Shown: positions 33,301 through 40,126 of the stretch, piece by piece
How positions within the stretch are numbered: the stretch's first letter is position 1
Layout of the letters: each line of letters starts with the position of its first letter
NCBI GenBank assembly: GCA_026002835.1
Contig: BPGC01000017.1
Coordinates: 1 to 40,126 of the forward strand
DNA length: 40,126 bases
Source of the DNA: Candidatus Nitrosocaldaceae archaeon
GTDB lineage: Archaea; Thermoproteota; Nitrososphaeria; Nitrososphaerales; Nitrosocaldaceae
Reading direction: 5' to 3'
Program-made: the position numbers and the translations under genes
Notes under the pieces: model-generated
Seen by the model: the letters and a program-made list of their open reading frames with translations, nothing else
Databases searched by the model: none
Told to the model about the DNA's origin: nothing

Positions 33301-34335
33301 ATGAAACTAATGCATATAGCACTGATAGGAGTAGCAGCAATCCTATTGATAGGATTGGTAACAATAAGATATTTTCCTACTAGCAATGTAGCAATAGATA
33401 CAAATTCAATAGTGCCAGAATCCAAGATAGTATCTGGAGGAGTTGGGAAAGATGGCATACCTTCAATAGATAATCCAAAGTTCATAACCGTTAGCGAAGC
33501 TACATTCTTAAAAGATGAAGATAAAGTTATAGGAGTAAATATCAATGGAGAAGCAAAAGCATATCCTTTAAGCATATTAGTATGGCATGAGATAGTTAAT
33601 GATGAGATAAATGGTTTACCAATAGCAGTAACTTATTGTCCCTTATGCTTTACAAGCATGGTATTTGAAAGGGTAATAGATGACAATATAGTAGAGTTTG
33701 GCGTATCTGGAAAGTTATATAATAACAATCTAGTAATGTATGACAGAACATCAGATACGCTATGGAGTCAAGGTTTAGGAATAGGCATCTCTGGTAAATA
33801 TGTAGGCTATGAGTTGAAGAAAGTGCAATTTGATCTAGCATCATGGAAAGATTGGAAGAATGCATATCCTAATACTCTAGTGTTATCACAAGATACTGGA
33901 GCAATAAGACCTTATGGAGTAGATCCATATGGCGATTATTATACAAGAGATGATATATTATTCCCATTAGACCATAGAGATGATAGGCTAAAACCTAAGG
34001 AATTGGTTTATGGGATAGATAATAAAGCATATTTGATGGATATATTCAAAGATGATAATATAATAAATGATAGTATAGATGGTAAAGATATAGTTATAAT
34101 ATCTATCAATGGTTTGACAAGGGCATTTGATAGAAGTATAGATGGTAAAACACTAGAGTTCATCTTAGATGATGATACTATAAAAGATAGAGAGAGTAAT
34201 AGCGTATGGAATATTGAAGGTAATGCTATAGATGGCATAATGAAAGGTAAAAAGCTTGAAAGATTGGTATTAGAACCAAGTTTCTGGTTCTCTTGGGTAT
34301 CATTCCATAAAGATACAGATATCTATGGAAGATGA
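33301..34335 (+). CDS. DUF3179-domain protein, membrane-anchored
   Basis: A 344-residue protein with an N-terminal membrane helix (MHIALIGVAAILLIGLVTIR), probably an uncleaved anchor exposing the rest outside. The DUF3179 signatures are clear: VNINGEAKAYPLSILVWHEI, VNDEINGLPIAVTYCPLCFT, and LWSQGLG. The C-P-L-C motif could bind a metal or form a disulfide. The family function is not established. A TTTATTTATAGA box about 25-35 bases before the ATG fits a leaderless transcript. It ends next to the convergent GTPase gene with no gap. Confidence 0.85.
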   Translation: MKLMHIALIGVAAILLIGLVTIRYFPTSNVAIDTNSIVPESKIVSGGVGKDGIPSIDNPKFITVSEATFLKDEDKVIGVNINGEAKAYPLSILVWHEIVNDEINGLPIAVTYCPLCFTSMVFERVIDDNIVEFGVSGKLYNNNLVMYDRTSDTLWSQGLGIGISGKYVGYELKKVQFDLASWKDWKNAYPNTLVLSQDTGAIRPYGVDPYGDYYTRDDILFPLDHRDDRLKPKELVYGIDNKAYLMDIFKDDNIINDSIDGKDIVIISINGLTRAFDRSIDGKTLEFILDDDTIKDRESNSVWNIEGNAIDGIMKGKKLERLVLEPSFWFSWVSFHKDTDIYGR

Positions 34336-35550
34336 TCACTTTTTCTTAGCTGCTGATACTATACTAATAACATCTCTATCTTTTAATTGGTAATCAGTTG
34401 GTAATCTCAAACCATCTCTAGCATCTATAGCATATAACAAACCTTTTGCTAAATCTGTATGGATCATCTTTGCTAAATCTTCAACTGTACTTCCTGCTGG
34501 TAATAGGTAAACATCTGGTAATACATTTCCATCTTTATCTGCTAATTTTGAGACATCTGCTACTGGATATACTGTATTCATCTTCAATAGTTTGAAGACA
34601 GCTACATTTATTGCATGTTGCACCCCAGTCCTCATATATTCTCCTAATACATCTCTCCTTATGAAGTTCAATGCCCACTTTTGTTTATCAGTTAACTCTT
34701 CTCTCTTTATAACTTCAAACCTCTCATCTCCTGGAACATATCTTATCAATCCTTTATTCTCAGCTCTTCTCAATGTTAGTTCTGCTTCAGCACTAGCTGG
34801 TACTATTAGATGCTCCTTATACTCCTCTCTCATCCTCTTAAAGTTCTCAGCTGCTGTTGGAATATCGATCTTATTAGCAACTATTAGAGTTGGTTTTGAT
34901 ATATCCCTTAATGCCCATGCAAATTGTTTCATCTCATCAAAGTCAAATTCATCAAAACTTTTTGTTTCCAACTTGCACTCTTTTAATGCTTTAATTATAT
35001 GATCTTCTTTAACTCCTATACCAGCAAGGATCTTTGTTAGTGCTTGCTCTAATCTATCTCCAGACTTTATAGCTCTGATTATCTTCTCTCTATTACCTTC
35101 GATCAATTTTAGATACCACATTACTAACTCTTCCTCTATATCAGCTATATCTGCTAATGGATCTCCTTCACCAGGATCTGTTATCCTTCCAGCAGCATCT
35201 ATACTTCCAGATGCATCTACTATATGTAATAAAGCATCAGACTGTGCTGCTACAGATAAGAATTGATTGCCTAAACCTTTACCACTCCATGCGCCTTTTA
35301 TCAATCCTGGCAGATCTATCAATTCTATAGGAATAAATCTCCATCCATCTACACATGCTGAATTCCTAGGATTGTCTTGAACTCTAAACTCTTTATGAAC
35401 GCAAAGGCTTATTGCATAAGCAGTTCCAACATTAGGTTTCTTTGTAGTAAATGGATATGTAGATACTTCAGCAAAACTCAATGTAGCAGCATTAAAGAAT
35501 GTGGTTTTACCAGTATTAGTTTTGCCGATCAGACCAATCCTTATAGTCAT
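34336..35550 (-). CDS. YchF/OLA1-like translation-associated GTPase/ATPase
   Basis: A 404-residue OBG-superfamily protein. The G1 loop is GKTNTGKTT (9-17), G3 is DLPG, and G4 is ANKID, near residue 230. After the G domain there is a helical insertion, and the C-terminal 70 residues form a TGS domain (DVYLLPAGSTVEDLAKMIHT and ending DRDVISIVSAAKKK). Members associate with ribosomes, and some prefer ATP. A TATA-like region lies in 35551-35590 on the minus strand. Confidence 0.88.
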   Translation of the reverse strand: MTIRIGLIGKTNTGKTTFFNAATLSFAEVSTYPFTTKKPNVGTAYAISLCVHKEFRVQDNPRNSACVDGWRFIPIELIDLPGLIKGAWSGKGLGNQFLSVAAQSDALLHIVDASGSIDAAGRITDPGEGDPLADIADIEEELVMWYLKLIEGNREKIIRAIKSGDRLEQALTKILAGIGVKEDHIIKALKECKLETKSFDEFDFDEMKQFAWALRDISKPTLIVANKIDIPTAAENFKRMREEYKEHLIVPASAEAELTLRRAENKGLIRYVPGDERFEVIKREELTDKQKWALNFIRRDVLGEYMRTGVQHAINVAVFKLLKMNTVYPVADVSKLADKDGNVLPDVYLLPAGSTVEDLAKMIHTDLAKGLLYAIDARDGLRLPTDYQLKDRDVISIVSAAKKK

Positions 35551-35758
35551 AATCTTATCAAGATAAGTTGATTATTTAAAGCTAGTTATATTCCTAACTT
35601 TGCTATTTTTATAAAATTTCATAGTATTTATATGTTAAATATATTATAATACACTTATATTAATTCAATATATCAATAATTAATATCAAACTACATAGAT
35701 TATTTCAAATTATGTACTTGAGCAAAGTATTAAGTGTGTATATCTATTATATATTAGC

Positions 35759-37111
35759 ATGCAAGAGATTAGAAGATATGTAGAGAAGAATAAAGATGAT
35801 ATAATAAGCGATCTTAGAAATCTAGTAAAACATCCTAGTATATCAGCACAGAATGTAGGGATGGAAGAATGCGCTGCTACATTAAACGGAATATTGAGGG
35901 ATGCTGGTGTAACAAGCAGTATAAAGAAGCCTGAGGATGGAAATCCAATAGTAATTGGAGAGATAAAAGGCAGTTCAGATAAAACCTTATTATTCTATAG
36001 CCATTATGATGTACAACCAGTAGAACCAATAGAAGCATGGAGATACAATCCATTCTCTGGAGTTGTTGCTGATGATAAGATACATGGGAGAGGAGCAGCT
36101 GACTCTAAAGGTAATGTAGTTGCTATGATAAAAGCAGTAAAATATTATGTAGATACAGTAGGAGAACCTCCAGTAAATATAAAGTTCCTTATAGAAGGAG
36201 AGGAAGAGATATCATCTGTAAACCTTCCAAAGTTTGTAGAAGATAATAAAGATAGATTAAAAGCAGATGCAACTGTATGCTTTGATGGCTCGTTGAATCA
36301 GAAAGGAGCAGCATCGATATATGCTGGCTTGAAAGGCATGCTATATGTTGAGTTAAGATGCCGAACTGCATCTGTAGATATGCACTCAGGCTTAGCACCA
36401 ATAGTGCCAAATCCAGCATGGCGATTACTAAAGGCATTACAAACTATAAGGAATGATGCTGGGAAGATTATGATTGATAAATGGTATGATGATGTAAAGG
36501 TTCCTACCAAAGAAGATCTAGCATTATTAAGAAAGTTAGATTATGATGAGAAGATGATAATGGTAGAGTATGGAATTAAAGGCTTGATAAATAATGTTAA
36601 AGGTAAAACTGCATTGAAGAAGTTATTATTCGATCCAACATGTAATATTGCTGGGATACATGCAGGATATACTGGTCCTGGTTCAAAGACAGTATTACCT
36701 AGTATGGCCTATGCCAAACTAGATTTTAGGTTAGTATATGATCAAGATCCAGACAAATTGATAATGCTAATAAGAAAACATCTAGATAAGGAAGGTTTTA
36801 AGGATATAGAATTATACAAATTCGGTTCGCTAAAACCATCAAAGACTAGTCCAAAAGCGAAGATAATAAATGCTGCATCGATAGCAGCAAAGGAAACATT
36901 TGGATTAGAACCATCAATATTCCCTAACATGTGGGGTTCTGGACCAGACTTTGTATTTACAAAGATATTGCAGCAAGAGTCTATATGGACTGGTTGTTCA
37001 CCAGCATATGCTAATATACACGCACCTAATGAATTTACTGGAATAAGAAATGTATTAGATGGAGTATGCTATGCAGCGATGATAATGCAAGAGTTTAGCA
37101 AACTAGATTAG
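35759..37111 (+). CDS. M20-family metallopeptidase (dipeptidase/deacylase)
   Basis: A 450-residue cytosolic zinc peptidase. The metal ligands and catalytic residues are visible in order: FYSHYDVQPV (His and Asp), HGRGAADSKGN (bridging Asp), IEGEEEISS (catalytic Glu pair), and a C-terminal NIHAPNEF histidine. The dimerisation domain lies between residues about 190 and 330 with the expected conserved histidine (VDMHSGL). It resembles carnosinase-type dipeptidases, but the substrate is not determinable. The intergenic stretch 35551-35758 is AT-rich with no other feature. A small basic gene overlaps its stop codon on the other strand. Confidence 0.9.
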   Translation: MQEIRRYVEKNKDDIISDLRNLVKHPSISAQNVGMEECAATLNGILRDAGVTSSIKKPEDGNPIVIGEIKGSSDKTLLFYSHYDVQPVEPIEAWRYNPFSGVVADDKIHGRGAADSKGNVVAMIKAVKYYVDTVGEPPVNIKFLIEGEEEISSVNLPKFVEDNKDRLKADATVCFDGSLNQKGAASIYAGLKGMLYVELRCRTASVDMHSGLAPIVPNPAWRLLKALQTIRNDAGKIMIDKWYDDVKVPTKEDLALLRKLDYDEKMIMVEYGIKGLINNVKGKTALKKLLFDPTCNIAGIHAGYTGPGSKTVLPSMAYAKLDFRLVYDQDPDKLIMLIRKHLDKEGFKDIELYKFGSLKPSKTSPKAKIINAASIAAKETFGLEPSIFPNMWGSGPDFVFTKILQQESIWTGCSPAYANIHAPNEFTGIRNVLDGVCYAAMIMQEFSKLD

Positions 37112-37209
37112 CGTTTCTTCCTTTTTATCTTAAAGCGAATAGCTTTCTTTACCTTTCTACTATATGCTTTCTGCATATTATTCCTTCTATATTTACGCTC
37201 ATTGAACAT
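37108..37209 (-). CDS. 33-residue highly basic protein
   Basis: ATG at 37209 gives MFNERKYRRNNMQKAYSRKV followed by KKAIRFKIKRKKR and a stop overlapping the M20 stop codon by 2-3 bases. About half the residues are Lys or Arg. A TATAAG box lies about 30 bases before the ATG. The composition is that of a small ribosomal or nucleic-acid-binding protein such as eL41, but the sequence does not match eL41 as I know it. It fills the gap between two convergent or tandem genes. Confidence 0.5.
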   Translation of the reverse strand: MFNERKYRRNNMQKAYSRKVKKAIRFKIKRKKR

Positions 37210-37230
37210 AAAGGCATATTAAACAATACT

Positions 37231-38028
37231 TTACTTATACTTTATTATGTTAGTAATTATATCTAATGGTGTTATAACATATTCGTCCTCTACTATTAAT
37301 GATGATGGTGCTTTCTCTTTTAGTAGCATGACTATAGCATCTCTTATGCTAGTATCTTCTCTTATGCTAGTAATCTTATGCATGTCTAATGCATCTATCT
37401 TGATATTAGAGATATCTATTCTCTTATTAGAGCCTATTTCGTTCTCCATAATAAATCCTAGTATATCCCTTCCAACAATAGCAGTATAGAATTTATCCTT
37501 CTTTATGAATAATCTTCTTATATTATTCTCAAGCATTATCCTTAATGCATCTCTTATACTATAATTCTCATCTATTGTTATTATCTTTGAACCTATTCCT
37601 TTTACTGACATATCCATGGGTAATTTCACTATAGCCTTTAATACATCATAGATAGATGCAACTGCTAATATTTCATCATTAGTTATTGGAGCAAATCCTA
37701 CTTTATTTTTTCTAAAATCGTTCAATAGATCAAGCAATGATGAAGATGGCTTTAGATGATCTTTAGTAGAGTGCATTATATCTTTTGATTGCTTATAAAA
37801 TGCATCTCTCCCAAATCTATAATATGCTGTTAGTATATGTTTGCTGCCAATTCTTCCTATAGGTTTATTATCATCAATAACAATAACTCCATCAACATAA
37901 ACTTCTATAGATGGTATCAAACATACAGATGCAAGATATACACTCTCATCTTGGTATACAAAAAAGTATTGTCTATTGAAGATGTTAGGGAAGAGATCTT
38001 CAATGCTCAATTCTAATATATTTATCAT
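37231..38028 (-). CDS. Multi-CBS-domain protein
   Basis: A 265-residue protein with three or four CBS-like repeats. The clearest are SKIITIDENYSIRDALRIML...IVGRDILGFIM and HKITSIREDTSIRDAIVMLL...VITPLDIITNII; the N-terminal pair (GVIVIDDNKPIGRIGSKHIL; GFAPITNDEILAVASIYDVL) is more diverged. Such proteins usually bind adenine nucleotides and regulate a partner. It is 21 bases downstream of the small basic protein's start on the same strand and divergent from the 150-residue protein gene. Confidence 0.75.
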   Translation of the reverse strand: MINILELSIEDLFPNIFNRQYFFVYQDESVYLASVCLIPSIEVYVDGVIVIDDNKPIGRIGSKHILTAYYRFGRDAFYKQSKDIMHSTKDHLKPSSSLLDLLNDFRKNKVGFAPITNDEILAVASIYDVLKAIVKLPMDMSVKGIGSKIITIDENYSIRDALRIMLENNIRRLFIKKDKFYTAIVGRDILGFIMENEIGSNKRIDISNIKIDALDMHKITSIREDTSIRDAIVMLLKEKAPSSLIVEDEYVITPLDIITNIIKYK

Positions 38029-38079
38029 GATGAATATCCTATAACTCTATCTTTATATATACTGTTAAAATTATAAAGA

Positions 38080-38090
38080 TTATAAAATAG
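38080..38090 (+). promoter_or_regulatory. TATA-like box deciding a TTG start
   Basis: TTATAAAATAG ends 21 bases before the TTG at 38111, the usual leaderless spacing in this window. There is no in-frame ATG nearby. Confidence 0.5.
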
Positions 38091-38110
38091 GAAGTGTAGA
38101 GAAAGTATGT

Positions 38111-38563
38111 TTGAAACTCGAGGAAGCAAATGTAATACTTAGGAAGGGAGTGATTAAAGCATATTTTGAACCAGAGTTGATGAAGATAGGTTATAAGAGA
38201 TCTGATATTAAACATCCTAATATAAATGGCGAAGGTTATACACATAACAATTTCTTGCATATCTACTTTGATCTTTATAGTGGCTCTGATTATCCAGATG
38301 GAGATGAATGGTTTATAGTTGAATATCTATTTCCTTATGATATAGCATTACCTGATCATCTGAAAGGCAGAGATTACTTTAGCACTTTATCAATAGATAA
38401 AGGTATGTTATATTGGAGACATAGAGAGTTGATACGCTATAAGTATGGAAAGACTAAAAAAATTGAGGAAGCATTCAAGTTTATAATAAGCAAATATGAA
38501 GAGTTGAGTAAACTATTGAAAGATGCATCTGTAGTAGATAAGATAGGCGATAGTGTTAATTAA
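38111..38563 (+). CDS. Hypothetical 150-residue protein
   Basis: The frame begins with TTG 38111 (read as MKLEEANVILRKGVIKAYFE), supported by the TATA-like box at 38080-38090. The middle is strand-rich and aromatic (NFLHIYFDLYSGSDYPDGDE, then WFIVEYLFPYDI), the end helical. I recognise no family and no catalytic motif; it appears soluble. It precedes the 4-hydroxybutyryl-CoA dehydratase gene by 159 bases, so co-transcription is uncertain. Confidence 0.6.
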   Translation: MKLEEANVILRKGVIKAYFEPELMKIGYKRSDIKHPNINGEGYTHNNFLHIYFDLYSGSDYPDGDEWFIVEYLFPYDIALPDHLKGRDYFSTLSIDKGMLYWRHRELIRYKYGKTKKIEEAFKFIISKYEELSKLLKDASVVDKIGDSVN

Positions 38564-38722
38564 CATCTTATATTTTATAAGAATAAAAATACCAAAACTG
38601 TAATATATGATAACTTCTTTCTATAAAAAATCAAGATATTAAATATATTATAAATAGATAATAGAGATTTAAGCATAATAATTGTTAAACAATTATATAA
38701 CATACTGTGATACCTATTAAAC

Positions 38723-40126
38723 ATGCCTATCCGTAACGGAAAGGAGTACATAGAGAGTTTAAGAAATAGGAAGGTTAACGTATATCTCTTTGGAGAGAAG
38801 GTAGATAATATAGTAGATCATCCCATAATAAGACCATCAATAAATGCAGTTGCTGAGACTTATGATCTAGCAGTAAGAGAACCAGAACTCGCAACTGCTC
38901 ATTCCTCATTGATAGGAAAGAGAGTAAACAGATTTTTGCATATTACAGAGAGTAGGGATGATCTTGTATTACAGAACAAGATGCAGAGAAAATTGGGACA
39001 GTTGACTGGAACATGTTTTCAGAGATGTGTAGGAATGGATGCAATAAATGCATTGTATTCTGTCACCTATGATATAGATGAGAAATATGGCACAAACTAT
39101 CATCAAAGACTGATCGATTTCATAAAATACATACAAGAAGAGAATTTCGTGATAGGAGGAGCTATGAGCGATCCTAAAGGTGACAGAAGTAAAGGACCAT
39201 CGGAGCAAGAAGATCCAGATGTATTTGTACATATAGTAGAGAAGAGAAAAGATGGAATAGTAATCAAAGGTGCAAAGGCACATCAGACTGGATGCTTAAA
39301 TTCACATTGGATAATAGTAATGCCAACTATGCGTTTAACGGAGAGAGATAAGGATTATGCTGTATCTTGTGCTATTCCAGTAGATCATCCAAATCTAACA
39401 TACATATATGGAAGACAGTCTTGTGATACAAGAGCCTTAGAAGGTGTAGAGTGGGATACTGGTAATCCAAACTATTCTGGACAAGAAGCATTGATAATAA
39501 TTGATAATGTATTCGTGCCATGGGATAAGGTATTCATGTGTGGAGAGTATGAATTTGCAGCTCCGTTAGTTGAGAGGTTTACTGCATATCATAGAAGGAG
39601 TTATGTATGTAAGACTGGAGTTGGCGATGTATTGATAGGAGCAGCAGCTGCTATTGCAGATTATAATGGTGTATCAAACGCTTCTCATATCAAAGACAAA
39701 TTGGTAGAGATGACTCATCTTAATGAGACTGTATATAGTGCTGGAATAGCATCATCCTTTGAAGGTTATCAAACCAAAGCTGGAAATTGGATAAATGAGG
39801 ATATGTTAGCGAATGTATGTAAGCATAATCTAACAAGATTTGTGTATGAGATGGCTAGGTTTGCTCAAGATTTGGCAGGAGGGTTGGTAGTAACTCTACC
39901 ATCTGAGAAAGATATCAAAAATCCAGAGATAGGTCCATTATTAAAGAAGTATCTTAGAGGAAGAAAAGGAGTAGATCCAGAGCATAGATTTAGAATGCTA
40001 AGATTGATCGAGAATATGACTCTAGGAAGGAACGCAGTAGCTTATCTATCAGAATCATTGCATGGGGCTGGTTCACCACAAGCACAGAGAATACAGATAG
40101 GAAGATCTATGGAACTAGACTTTAAG
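38723..40126 (+). CDS. 4-hydroxybutyryl-CoA dehydratase, C-terminus cut by window edge
   Basis: This enzyme converts 4-hydroxybutyryl-CoA to crotonyl-CoA, a key step of the thaumarchaeal 3-hydroxypropionate/4-hydroxybutyrate cycle. Exactly 468 codons are present. TGTCFQRCVGMDA supplies C98 and C102, and YHRRSYVCKTGVGD supplies H290 and C296, close to the [4Fe-4S] ligands C99, C103, H292 and C299 of the Clostridium enzyme. The family's HQTGCLNSHW and HGAGSPQAQR segments are also clear. ATG 38723 opens MPIRNGKEYIESL. It is oxygen-sensitive in clostridia but tolerated in ammonia oxidisers. This gene is the main evidence for host affiliation. Confidence 0.93.
   Translation, partial: MPIRNGKEYIESLRNRKVNVYLFGEKVDNIVDHPIIRPSINAVAETYDLAVREPELATAHSSLIGKRVNRFLHITESRDDLVLQNKMQRKLGQLTGTCFQRCVGMDAINALYSVTYDIDEKYGTNYHQRLIDFIKYIQEENFVIGGAMSDPKGDRSKGPSEQEDPDVFVHIVEKRKDGIVIKGAKAHQTGCLNSHWIIVMPTMRLTERDKDYAVSCAIPVDHPNLTYIYGRQSCDTRALEGVEWDTGNPNYSGQEALIIIDNVFVPWDKVFMCGEYEFAAPLVERFTAYHRRSYVCKTGVGDVLIGAAAAIADYNGVSNASHIKDKLVEMTHLNETVYSAGIASSFEGYQTKAGNWINEDMLANVCKHNLTRFVYEMARFAQDLAGGLVVTLPSEKDIKNPEIGPLLKKYLRGRKGVDPEHRFRMLRLIENMTLGRNAVAYLSESLHGAGSPQAQRIQIGRSMELDFK

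Noticed and set aside
38969..39283. Minus-strand frame opposite the dehydratase
   Set aside because: Hydrophobic Tyr/Ser-rich shadow of a strongly conserved enzyme gene.

Overview
The window reads as an AT-rich archaeal chromosome, most likely from the Nitrososphaeria (Thaumarchaeota), possibly a thermophilic ammonia oxidiser. The evidence is a 4-hydroxybutyryl-CoA dehydratase gene at the right edge (3-hydroxypropionate/4-hydroxybutyrate carbon fixation), ribosomal proteins S26e and L38e, an archaetidylinositol-phosphate synthase, an F420 ligase (CofE), a KaiC-type ATPase with its usual archaeal partner, and many chromosomal genes with a TATA-like box about 25-30 bases before the start codon, as in leaderless archaeal transcripts. 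The genus is inference.

Layout. Bases 1-7622 are ordinary core genome: a metallopeptidase-like gene cut by the edge, a tRNA-Ser with an apparent insertion, bioA, a small zinc protein, archaetidylinositol-phosphate synthase, rps26e, an NAD kinase fused to a winged helix, a KaiC pair, a Nudix hydrolase, a cPGS-like GTPase and tRNA-Gly. Bases about 7700-9760 are a decayed integrated element (called IE-1 here) ending in tRNA-Arg(TCT). Then come ogg and rpl38e, a decay zone (10890-12764) with an IS1595-type transposase relic and an old recombinase relic, and a second, largely intact element (IE-2, 12765-27079) ending in tRNA-Arg(GCG). From 27197 to the right edge the core genome resumes: CBS proteins, a CPA2 antiporter, a class III nucleotidyl cyclase, cofE, an aldo/keto reductase, a DUF3179 protein, a YchF-like GTPase, an M20 peptidase and 4-hydroxybutyryl-CoA dehydratase.

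The most interesting part is IE-2, about 14.3 kb. It is bounded by a 12-bp copy of the tRNA-Arg(GCG) 3' end and carries a hicBA toxin-antitoxin pair, a 61-repeat CRISPR array, cas6, a compact type III-like effector operon (Cas10-like protein with an HD site but no visible GGDD, one Cas5, one small helical subunit, one Cas7), a replication-like module (zinc ribbon, small protein, AAA+/SF3-like ATPase, zinc-finger protein) and a tyrosine integrase. There is no cas1, cas2 or CARF gene in the window. The array is read leftwards from a dyad-rich leader shared with divergent cas6, and it contains an exact 854-bp tandem duplication of 13 repeat-spacer units.

IE-1 and IE-2 share both ends and a broken MazF-like gene, so they are relatives that used two different tRNA-Arg genes. 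Comparing their integrase tails shows that the sequence after the IE-2 integrase stop codon was kept as protein in the -1 frame, directly behind an in-phase T-TTA-AAC heptamer. The alternatives are programmed frameshifting or a recent one-base deletion.
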